Below are positions 43,287 through 52,300 of a stretch of 64,000 nucleotides of DNA, in pieces (the first letter of the stretch is position 1; every line of letters starts with the position of its first letter). Source of the stretch: an uncultured Lentisphaeria bacterium (GTDB lineage Bacteria; Verrucomicrobiota; Lentisphaeria; Victivallales; UBA1829); NCBI GenBank assembly GCA_905197955.1, contig CAJKAR010000014.1:1-64000 (forward strand). Direction: 5' to 3'. The position numbers and the translations under genes were made by a program. The notes under the pieces are model-generated. The model was not told the DNA's origin. It was given only the letters and a program-made list of their open reading frames with translations, and did no database searches.

Positions 43287-44069
43287 ATGAACGACTTCTC
43301 TTGCAGAAATAGAAAAGAAGAGTGCCCGTTGTTCCGGAAGTTTTTAAAATTCACAATTATAGAATTACTTGTCGTTATCAGTATTATTGCAATTTTAGCT
43401 TCTATGCTGATTCCTGCATTGAACAAGGCTCGGGAATCAGCACGGTCCATCACATGTGTCGGGAATTTGAAGCAGTGCGTTCAGGCGCAGTTCATGTATG
43501 CTGATACATACAAGGTCATTATTGGGAAAAGCAAGGCAAACTGGTCGTGGGCGAGGTTGTTTGTTCAGGAAAAACTGTTGCCGTATGGTCCTGTAATGCA
43601 ATGTCCTGTCCGACCGCTCGGAACGGAATTCCGCTTTTCCAAAGACCAGAAGCCGGAGGCATGGGAATATGATTATTCTTATGGAGTTTACAATTCATGG
43701 GTGGAACAGAATCGCTATGATCAGACACATGTAATTCCTCGACTGGGGAATTTTATCAATAGAAACAGCGTTGAACGATTTCTTTATCCTGATAGAATGA
43801 AGCGTCCGTCCGCCACGATTATCATGGGGGATTCCCGCAAGAAAGATTCCTCTGGGGTTTCCGAGTGTTACTCCTTTGTTTACAGCAATATGGATACAAA
43901 TCATGCCCATCTCTGGCTTGGACACCTGAACAGGGCAAATTGTGTTTATGGAGATGGTCATATAGCAAGTTTAGATAGAAGATCGCTGGCATCTCAGGCT
44001 GTCCCGGTCCTGGTTGTCTCTCTTGTTGACGGATCCCTTCTTCAAATTGCCGTAGCAGACGCCGAATGA
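43287..44069 (+). CDS. Type II secretion/pilin-like protein (H-x9-DG pseudopilin)
   Basis: 260 residues. The leader of 21 residues is charged and contains two Cys (SCRNRKEECP). It ends in Lys before FTIIELLVVISIIAILASML (residues 22-41), LIPALNKAR and CVGNLKQC. The H-x9-DG motif is HLNRANCVYGDGH. It is unusually AT-rich at its 5' end. It is followed by a glycosidase whose start lies 9 nt past the stop. Confidence 0.88.
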   Translation: MNDFSCRNRKEECPLFRKFLKFTIIELLVVISIIAILASMLIPALNKARESARSITCVGNLKQCVQAQFMYADTYKVIIGKSKANWSWARLFVQEKLLPYGPVMQCPVRPLGTEFRFSKDQKPEAWEYDYSYGVYNSWVEQNRYDQTHVIPRLGNFINRNSVERFLYPDRMKRPSATIIMGDSRKKDSSGVSECYSFVYSNMDTNHAHLWLGHLNRANCVYGDGHIASLDRRSLASQAVPVLVVSLVDGSLLQIAVADAE

Positions 44070-44077
44070 GGGACCGT

Positions 44078-47020
44078 ATGAAATTCTATTTACAGGCATT
44101 TATTTTCGTCATTCTGGCAAATGGATTTGTTCTGGCGGATTCCGGGGCTGAATGGAAGCAGTTTTCTCCGGCCGCAGATATCCGGAACTGGAAGGTTTAC
44201 AACGGAAGCGAATTCCCAGGAGCAAAAGGAAAACTCTCGGAAGAGAAGAACGGAGGCTTACTGCTTTCCGGGAAATTCGAAGGACGCAGTGTTTACGTAG
44301 CGGCGGCACTCAAATTACGAATCTCGGATCCGAAAACCAGAATAAAAGTTACCGCGGTTACCGATTGCCGGATTGCTCTCCGCTGCCAGGATCAAAAAGG
44401 ACATTTCTGGCAAACTGCGACAACCCCTTTGAAAGCGAATGAAACATATACTCTTCTTCTTTCCCCGGATCAGCACTGGCCGATCTGCTGGGGAGGTGCG
44501 GAAAAGGGAAAACAGCCGATTTTTCCCTATCGAAGCATTCAAATCAATGCCATGAGGATTCCAAAAGCATCGGAATTGAAATTGTGCATTGATGAAGTGC
44601 AGATTCCGCAAGCTCCCGTTTCTCTGGAACCGATCTTTCTGCCTGTACAGGTTTTAAACAACTCCAAACAACCTTCTCCAAAACTTGTTTTGCGTAACAA
44701 TTCCACGCAAGAGCTCCGGCTTTCAGGTGAAATTCAGGTGATGGCGTATGATGAATCAAGACAAACTTTAAATGTGAGTCAGGATCTTCCCAGGGGCGGA
44801 AAGAGAGAGATTGAACTTCCCATTCCGGAAAATGTACAGGGATCATGGCGCGTTTTCTGGAAGCTTGAGGATTGCAAAGCGGGTATCGTCTTCAGAGGAG
44901 AAGACCGCTTTTCCCGAATGATTCCTGCTGGAGTCCGGAAGGTTCACTCTCGTCCGGAGTTTTTGTTCGGAATCGCGGCGCATCCGGAGCACTATCCCCT
45001 TGGGGAACGGGTAAAAATGGCAGAAGCTGCAGCTCTCTGTGGTGCTCATCTGATCCGGACGGATGCCCGCTGGACGTATCATATTCAGCCGAAACCGAAT
45101 CTTTGGGATTATAGAATATTGGATTCTGTTGTTGATATTTTTTCCGGAAAAGGTCTCGGAATCCAGTTGATTCTTGCGGGCTGTCCAAACTGGGCTGTCG
45201 CGAAGAACTGGATTCCGAAAAAGTCCGCGGTAAAACAACCGACCAGAGGTCGCCGTCCAGATTATGACGCATGGAGAAAATTCGTTCGGAAGACCGTTCA
45301 TCGTTATGCCGACAGAATTTCTCTGTACGAGGTTTGGAACGAACCGGATATTATCAGTTTTGCGAATTTTTCAACGGAAGATTACATGCGGCTTCTGGAG
45401 ATCGCTTTTCGGGAGATTAAAGCGATCTCTCCGAATCTGAAAGTGATCAGTGGAGGGCTTTCCGGTTACCAGCCTGGCAGAGAAGACCTTTTTCAGCAGA
45501 TTGCAAAGAGTTCCAGTTGTGATATCTTTGCGTTTCATGGCCACGGCTTTCCGGAAAATTATCTGCAACAGATCAAAGAACTGAAAAGAATTCTTACAAT
45601 TTATCCGAAACCATGGTATTCGAATGAAACGGCCATCTCCTCTCTTTCCTGCGGGGAATATCAGCAGGCGATCGTTCTATTTCAGAAACTTTTCGCTGCA
45701 TGGGAAAATGGTTCGATCGGATATACCTGGTATAATCTCAGGGAAAAGGGGGTCAATCCAAAAGACAGTGAACATCATTATGGTATGATCACCTATGATT
45801 TCAAGGCAAAACCGGTTTATCTGACCTTTAATATGCTGACCACTCTTTTCCGAGGGGCTCAATTCGAGGGACGTTTTCCGCTTTCTTCAGAGGTGACTTC
45901 ATACTGTTTTCGTGCGGCAAACGGCGACTGGCTCTATCCGATCTGGCAGGCTGGGGCTGTCTCGGAAGCTCTTTATGGTGTCGGCGGAATTTCTCAGAAC
46001 AATGCAGAAGTGATAGATCTGGTCGGAAATCGTCATCCGGTTCCGGTTACGGCGGGCATGGCTGTCATCAGATCCTCCACAGAACCGCAGGTTTTGAGAA
46101 TTCCTGCGCAATCCGGAAGACCCATTCCTTGGGGTAAGCTTTTTTCCGGTCCGGCGGTTTTGAGTGTGAGTCCGGAAGGGGAATCGACATGGGATTTTTC
46201 GATTCGGAATCCGTCAAAAAAAGCATTGCATTGGAATTTTGCTGCGGAATTGCCAGAATCTGTTTCTGTATTTTCATGGCCTTCTGAAATTAAGATCTCT
46301 CCCGGAGAGGAGAAGACTTTCCGCGTTCGGGCTCGAATGGCTTCCGGGTTTGCGGATCGAAAGGCTGTCATCCTGAAAGTTGGTGATGAAACATTGCATT
46401 TTCCTCTTCAAAGCAGGATTCAAATTCCCTGGAAAACGTTTCCTGAAACGGCTCAGTTTCAGCTCCGTCATGCGGAGCAGGTCGTTCCCCTGGTGGAGCA
46501 TGAGCCCCGGAATGCTCATCTGTTCTGGTACGGACCGGGGGACCTCAGTGCTGAAGTCCGGCTTGCACGGGATTCCGACAAACTGAAATTGCGAATTGAT
46601 GTCACAGATGATCGTCATGTGGTGAAAGATTTTAATGAATCCGCATGGAAAAGCGACAGCGTTCAATTCGCGATTGCTCTGAACTCTCAAAAAACTCCAT
46701 GGAAAATCGGATTATCTCATATAAACGCTGGAAAATCCGCGGTTTTTATCTGGTCGGCACCGGATGGGTTCAATGCGAAGAATACCGCAGAAAAAATTCA
46801 TCTCAGAAGTTCACGGAATGAAAAAACAAAACAAACGGTTTATGAAGCAGAGATTCCTTTCCCGGCAATCGGTCTGAATCCGCAGAAGGCAGATAGCTTC
46901 CGCTTTAACTTGCTGGTAAATGATAACGATGGTGAGATCAGAGAATCCTACATCGCGATTGCTCCGGGTTTGGGCAATCGGCTGAATGCGGAAAATTATC
47001 CGACAGTCCATCTGAAGTGA
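44078..47020 (+). CDS. Large secreted glycosidase (GH39-like barrel) with CBM9-like C domain
   Basis: 980 residues from the ATG at 44078, chosen for its GAGGG site and for starting the signal peptide (MKFYLQAFIFVILANGFVLA). An ATG at 44066 overlapping the previous stop is possible. Residues about 25-290 are beta-rich. The barrel then has EVWNEPD (probable acid/base Glu422) and YSNETAIS (probable nucleophile Glu517), as in GH39-type enzymes. The last 200 residues resemble a CBM9 domain (ESAWKSDSVQFAIAL). Substrate unknown. Confidence 0.75.
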   Translation: MKFYLQAFIFVILANGFVLADSGAEWKQFSPAADIRNWKVYNGSEFPGAKGKLSEEKNGGLLLSGKFEGRSVYVAAALKLRISDPKTRIKVTAVTDCRIALRCQDQKGHFWQTATTPLKANETYTLLLSPDQHWPICWGGAEKGKQPIFPYRSIQINAMRIPKASELKLCIDEVQIPQAPVSLEPIFLPVQVLNNSKQPSPKLVLRNNSTQELRLSGEIQVMAYDESRQTLNVSQDLPRGGKREIELPIPENVQGSWRVFWKLEDCKAGIVFRGEDRFSRMIPAGVRKVHSRPEFLFGIAAHPEHYPLGERVKMAEAAALCGAHLIRTDARWTYHIQPKPNLWDYRILDSVVDIFSGKGLGIQLILAGCPNWAVAKNWIPKKSAVKQPTRGRRPDYDAWRKFVRKTVHRYADRISLYEVWNEPDIISFANFSTEDYMRLLEIAFREIKAISPNLKVISGGLSGYQPGREDLFQQIAKSSSCDIFAFHGHGFPENYLQQIKELKRILTIYPKPWYSNETAISSLSCGEYQQAIVLFQKLFAAWENGSIGYTWYNLREKGVNPKDSEHHYGMITYDFKAKPVYLTFNMLTTLFRGAQFEGRFPLSSEVTSYCFRAANGDWLYPIWQAGAVSEALYGVGGISQNNAEVIDLVGNRHPVPVTAGMAVIRSSTEPQVLRIPAQSGRPIPWGKLFSGPAVLSVSPEGESTWDFSIRNPSKKALHWNFAAELPESVSVFSWPSEIKISPGEEKTFRVRARMASGFADRKAVILKVGDETLHFPLQSRIQIPWKTFPETAQFQLRHAEQVVPLVEHEPRNAHLFWYGPGDLSAEVRLARDSDKLKLRIDVTDDRHVVKDFNESAWKSDSVQFAIALNSQKTPWKIGLSHINAGKSAVFIWSAPDGFNAKNTAEKIHLRSSRNEKTKQTVYEAEIPFPAIGLNPQKADSFRFNLLVNDNDGEIRESYIAIAPGLGNRLNAENYPTVHLK

Positions 47021-47372
47021 ATGTCTGTTATCCTTGATCGAAAGCCAGGATCGGCGTGTATCTTTCTGCTGTCCGCAGAAAGAATCGCCGGCCGGGAGAA
47101 CTCCCCCCTTAAAAAGTTTACCATGTTTCCTCAGGCTGCATATTTGCAATGGTCAGGTATGATCAGGTTATGCTTTGAGCAGAAATTTACGGAATAACAG
47201 CTCGTATTATTTCTATTTTCTTCAGGGAATCTTCCTTCAAATCATGGATTAGATCGGATTACATACGGGAGTACGCGGAAGCGCTCGTCTGACCGGATCG
47301 TGGCAAGGTTGAAGAGCTGATTCTTTGCATGATAAAACCAGTATTCTTTTTCTGAGCCTGAAAAAAGGGGGT
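47021..47372. other. Non-coding interval with a large stem-loop
   Basis: TCTTTCTGC (47061-47069) and GCAGAAAGA (47075-47083) form a perfect stem, extended by CGGCG (47052-47056) and CGCCG (47086-47090). No T tract follows. It may stabilise the 3' end of the glycosidase mRNA. The rest is featureless. Confidence 0.6.
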
Positions 47373-47430
47373 TGACAAAATAAAAAAATCTGCTATAATT
47401 TAATTAATGTATAATTTTTTAGACATTAAT
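47373..47430 (+). promoter_or_regulatory. Strong promoter and inverted-repeat operator of the GntR gene
   Basis: TTGACA (47373-47378), 16 nt, TATAAT (47395-47400). Just downstream ATTAATGT (47403-47410) and ACATTAAT (47423-47430) form a perfect 8-bp inverted repeat with a 12-nt centre over the expected transcription start, a natural repressor site. Confidence 0.75.
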
Positions 47431-47454
47431 CTGTCGAAAAATGAAAGCTCTGCA

Positions 47455-48468
47455 ATGGGAGAGAAAAAACAAGTTCTCCGGACAGAACCTGTCAAACAGT
47501 ATCTGATCCAATGCTCTATGAAAGCGGGATCGGAGCAGGTACGTTTGATGGAAGAGATGGAACTTTGCCGGAAGTTCGGCGTTTCCCGTGGGACGGTGCG
47601 TCAGGCGATAGAAGAGACGATTCGTCTGGGTTATGCAACCCGTCTTCCGAAACGTCGCGGACTTTTTTCTCTTCCCGGTAACAGCCGGATTCCGGAGAAA
47701 TGCCGGATGATAGCGCTTCTGTATGATAATCAGACCTTCTTTGTTTTGACTCGGCATGATGCGGCAATGGTTTCCGCTTTTTTCGAAGAATTGACTCAAT
47801 ATCCATGTAATTTCTGTGTTCCCAGAATGAATGAATTTACAGAGGAATCCATCTTGGGATTGGAAATGGACGGTCTGGTCTGGTTCCATCCTCCCAAAGA
47901 GAATGCGCCGCTGATCCGTCAGCTGATCGGCCGGGGATATCCGATTGTCGCAGTGCCTTTTTTCTATTCCGATTCATTTGATACTGATCCGGATCATTAT
48001 CTTTATGTGGACTATCTGGGGGCGGCGAAAAAGCGGGCGGAAGTATTTGCCTGGAACAATTGCCGCAACCTGCTGATCTGCGGCGGAAGTTCTCCTTCCA
48101 TCATCTTGCTGGAAAAGGAGTTCCGGAAGACTCCGCTGGCGGAAAATGTTTTCATCTCCGATGGAACTCCCTCTTCCCTGCAGACCATTCTGCGGAATGA
48201 AAATATTGACGCCATCTTTTCCTTTGGCGGAATTGATATTTATCAGACCGTCTTTCAAGTGGTCCGGAGCCTTCCGGATCCGCGGAAAATTCTGATTCAG
48301 ATCGATCCGGGCTTTCTGGAGGATTCCCTGATTAAAAAAAATCCCGATTTGCATATCGTGAACGGGGATTTCACTGATCTTCACATTGCTCGTGCACGAG
48401 ATGTCGGGAAAGAAGCCGCACTTCGATTAAAAAAAAATTTGAAAAACAAAGAGGTGAGAAAAGGATGA
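47455..48468 (+). CDS. GntR-type transcriptional regulator with sugar-binding-like C domain
   Basis: 337 residues from 47455. An in-frame ATG at 47407 lies at the expected transcription start and would be leaderless. GAAAG precedes the chosen start at 7 nt, so the true start is not certain. The winged helix is clear (LMEEMELCRKFGVSRGTVRQ, then RLGYATRLPKRRGLFSLPG). The C-terminal LacI-like domain has GLVWFHPPKENAP and DAIFSFGGIDIYQ. The stop overlaps the next pseudopilin by 4 nt. Confidence 0.85.
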   Translation: MGEKKQVLRTEPVKQYLIQCSMKAGSEQVRLMEEMELCRKFGVSRGTVRQAIEETIRLGYATRLPKRRGLFSLPGNSRIPEKCRMIALLYDNQTFFVLTRHDAAMVSAFFEELTQYPCNFCVPRMNEFTEESILGLEMDGLVWFHPPKENAPLIRQLIGRGYPIVAVPFFYSDSFDTDPDHYLYVDYLGAAKKRAEVFAWNNCRNLLICGGSSPSIILLEKEFRKTPLAENVFISDGTPSSLQTILRNENIDAIFSFGGIDIYQTVFQVVRSLPDPRKILIQIDPGFLEDSLIKKNPDLHIVNGDFTDLHIARARDVGKEAALRLKKNLKNKEVRKG

Positions 48469-49301
48469 GTCGCCGGAGTTCAAGTTTTACACTAATAGAA
48501 CTTTTAGTTGTGATTGCAATTATTGCAATTCTCTCTTCTATTCTGCTTCCGTCCCTGAATTCTGCGCTTCGGAAAGCTCTGGCCGTCAACTGTACATCCA
48601 ATTTAAAAGCAATCGGGAGTGCTGAGCACATGTATATCGGTGATTACGAGTATGTGGTTCCTTACAATTACAAGCCGCGGGAAAACGGAGTCGTTTCTCC
48701 AGAAATTCCGTTTACCAATGCTTTGAATGGTGGAATCGGAACCCGAAGGAATGCTGGTCCCTACGGAGTTTATTTTGAGCATGGAATCGGAAAGGGTGGA
48801 ACTTATAAATGTCCGGCGGAAAAACGGGAACCAAACTTTGGCCCGGCGAATATATGGCCCCATGGTCACTATGGCGCCAATACCTATCTGCATGCCAATC
48901 TGACGGGTTCCAGTGAGGAGGATTGGGCGGCAATGAAAACAAAGTTCCGGAAAAGCAGTTTTTCTCTTCAGCCGGGCAGCACAATCAGTTTCGGAGATGC
49001 CGGACTGCTTTACATGAATGGGGTTCTTCAGTCCAATCCTGTGAGGGATGCGATTTCGACGATTTCCTATTTCAACTATCGTCACGGAATCGGTGATTCC
49101 CGCGAAATGAGTGCGAAAAGTCTTGGAAATGAAAGCATGCCTCCAGGTATGTTCCCGAAAGGAAGCGTCACCATTCTCTATTTCGACGGTCATGCCGCTT
49201 CCCGGACTGCCGATTCTTTGTATTTCATTCCGGAACCATCCCTCTATTCGGGTACAAACCGGTATTCATGGGCTCTTGTTCAAGGACTTCAGAAACAGTA
49301 A
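48465..49301 (+). CDS. Type II secretion/pilin-like protein (H-x9-DG-type pseudopilin)
   Basis: 278 residues. Very short leader MSRRSSS, then FTLIELLVVIAIIAILSSIL (residues 8-27), LLPSLNSALRKA and CTSNLKAIG. The terminal motif is degenerate: SVTILYFDGH keeps DG-H but lacks the His nine residues before it. The -1 residue is Ser. Translationally coupled to the GntR gene and followed after 11 nt by the giant GH2-like gene. Confidence 0.87.
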   Translation: MSRRSSSFTLIELLVVIAIIAILSSILLPSLNSALRKALAVNCTSNLKAIGSAEHMYIGDYEYVVPYNYKPRENGVVSPEIPFTNALNGGIGTRRNAGPYGVYFEHGIGKGGTYKCPAEKREPNFGPANIWPHGHYGANTYLHANLTGSSEEDWAAMKTKFRKSSFSLQPGSTISFGDAGLLYMNGVLQSNPVRDAISTISYFNYRHGIGDSREMSAKSLGNESMPPGMFPKGSVTILYFDGHAASRTADSLYFIPEPSLYSGTNRYSWALVQGLQKQ

Positions 49302-49312
49302 AGGAGAGAAAG

Positions 49313-52300
49313 ATGGCTTTGTTGAAAATCTGCATGATGAGTGTTATGGCTCTTGTATTAGTCGGCGCTGTTTCCGGCGCTCAGGTCTGCCACTTTGACT
49401 CCCCCGGGGAGATCGGAAGTTTTCTGAAACGGAAGAATCCTGAAGCATTCTTTGAATCCGGAACGAAAGCCGCGGGCGCAGGAGCGTTGAAGGCTTCCGG
49501 GTTTTCGCGCACTTTCCGGCCGGAAGAGAAGATTTCCAAAGTCACATTTTACATTTACGACGATACGTTTTCCGCAAGAAAGACGGAATTCAACACGCTT
49601 CAGATCCGATTTGCCCGAACCGACAACAGCAAGGAACGGATCTCTCTCTGGCAGTTGATCAAAGGAAAGTCCGGCTGGCAGCTGCGGTATACGGAAGCAA
49701 ACGGAATCCGCCGTTTTTTCCGTCTGACCGAAGCGCCGTCTCATGGCGGCTGGCTCCGGGTGGATATTGTCAAGAGTGCCGAGGGGAGGGCTCCCTGCGT
49801 CATTGCCCTTGATGGACACGAAATCGTCCGGACTTTTGAACCTTACGACCGGATCCATTCCGCCGGAGGTTCCGGTTTCCCCTTTTACGACGAGTTCTAT
49901 GCCGGTCCGGAAAACACCTTCCGTCTCAATGCCGTAGCCGCGATTCTGCCGGACAATCGTTACGGCGCTGCTGCTTTGAAACCGGAGGAAAAACTTACTG
50001 TGAAACTCAAAGCCGGTCGCAAACTGGAACCGGGAGAATCCATTACGCTGAATCTTTTGAATGGACGGGCGGAAGTGGTCCGGAGCGTCAAAGGCGTTCC
50101 GCCGGTTCGGAATGGGGAAATGACCATGGCCCTGAATTCGCCTCCGCGCTCGGGGTCCTATATTCTTGAAACACGGACGGGGCGGTCGGGGGAAGCGCCC
50201 GAAGTTACGCGCCGAAGCATTGAGATTCAATTTCTCAATCCGGAATTTCACTCTTCCGCGCAATCGGCCCCGATCCGCCTTTCGGATGCCTGCTGGGATT
50301 TCCTTCCGCAGGGCTCGTTCAATCCGCGTATCCATCCTCTGACCCTTCAGGAGCCGGAAAAAGGGATTTTCCAGATGCCGGAGCAGGTCCCCGCAGACTG
50401 GAGTTCCGCGAAATCTATACGCGGAGAATGGATGAATCTGGCAGATCATTTTAAAATCGGACAGAGCTGGTATGCCGGCTGGTATCGCCAGAAAACGACA
50501 CTGCCCAGGGCATGGCGGGGAAAAAGGATTCGTCTTTTAATAGATGTTCCGCAGACGGTTGCGGCGGTTTTTCTCAATGGCCGTCACGGAGGCGTTCTGG
50601 AGTGGCCCGGCGGAGTGCTGGATGTTACCGATGCGGTCCGTCCAGGCAAGGAAAATGAAATCGCCATTCATGTGCAGGCGAATCCTCTACACGGGTATTA
50701 CAAGGTTGCCCGTGAGATTCTGGGAAGCAGTTTCCGCCCTCCGCTTCCCGCCTGGCGCGGACTGCCCGGAGACGTTGTGCTTTTCACGGAATCAAAGACG
50801 GGGTCTCTGGAACATGTTTCCATTCGCCCTTCGGTCCGGGAAAAACGGCTTGACGCAGTCTTTGACTGTACCGGGCTGACACCCGGAAAGCGGTATACGC
50901 TCCGCTGTTCGGTTTCCGCCGCTGGAAAAACGGTTCGGAGCTTTTCCGACCGAACGTTTACTGCCGGAGAAGAGCAGGAGACAATCCGTCTCTCGACCGA
51001 ATGGAAGAATCCCTTGTTCTGGGAACTCGGACGACCGTATCTCTATGATCTGGACGCCGTCCTGCTGAATGCGGATGGAACCGTTTCCGATACTCTTTGG
51101 CCGGAACGCTTCGGATTCCGGGAAGTGTGGACGGAGAATTCGCTGCTCTTTCTTAACGGACGGAAGTTGACTCTGTTTGACGACAACGGCATTATCGCTC
51201 CCGTTCCGGAATCGGTTTCCCTGCAGGAATCCTTCGGGTTTACAAGTTTTTATCATTATCTGGGGATTCGGGATGCAAGGCGTTTGGACGAGGCCGGACT
51301 CAGCAGCGGAAGGGATTACTCATTTCTTCCGATTGCCCGTATCGCAACACAGCTCGCGTCCGCGGGAAAGATCGGCGATTCCCGTTTCTGGAAGACAGCG
51401 GAATCCATCATCCGCCATCAGGTCCGGAGGCGTGAAAATCATCCGGCAATTTTTTTCCATTACGGACCCATGGGCGGCGGAATGGCGCGCAACGGCGGAG
51501 CATACAATCCGATGTTCCAGAATGGCACATGGTTTAACCGGAACGAGGGAAAAGAACCCTATGCATCCATGATTTCCGCAGCTCGGAGAATCTATTCGCT
51601 TGTGCGGAAAAATGATCCGGGACGGCTTGTCGTAGCACAGGACTCCGGGAGTTTGAACGATACGATGATGATTACCGAATACCGCGGTTTCCAGCCGCTT
51701 CAGGAGATGATCGAGATCGGAGCGTTCTGGCGGAAAATCGCCTCCAAGCCGTTTTTTATTTCCGAAGAGGCTGCGCCGTTTCAGGCGAACTGGACCGATG
51801 CATGTGCGCAGGGAAAAGGATGGAACGGGGTGCCCTGTCTTCATGAATGGGCGGCGATCACGGACGGAGACAGCGCTATGATCCGCACCGAAAACGACAA
51901 CCGGCAGCTTGCCTCTTTGGAACAGTCCGTCCGGACTCGGCGGGAAAAACTTCCGAAAAACGATCGTTCGGGCTGGATGCGGATTCGGATGACCTCTTCT
52001 ATGGGAAGTGGCGGACTGAACGCCCGTGCGGAAAAGATTACAGCGGATCGGACACGCACTCAGGTCTTCTTCTGGCGTGCGGATCATCTCGGACTTTTGA
52101 ATTTCCAGTATATTCCCCGCTTCCCCGGCAGGAACGCTCTGATTGCAGAAGTCCAGGCTCCGGTTACCGGTTTTTTAGCGGGGACTTCAAAGAGTAAAAC
52201 AGCGCAGGATCATATCTTCCGTCCCGGCGAGCAGTTCGATCGGATTGCGATTCTGCTGAACAATATGGCCTGGCCGGAAAAGCTGACTTGTCAATGGAAA

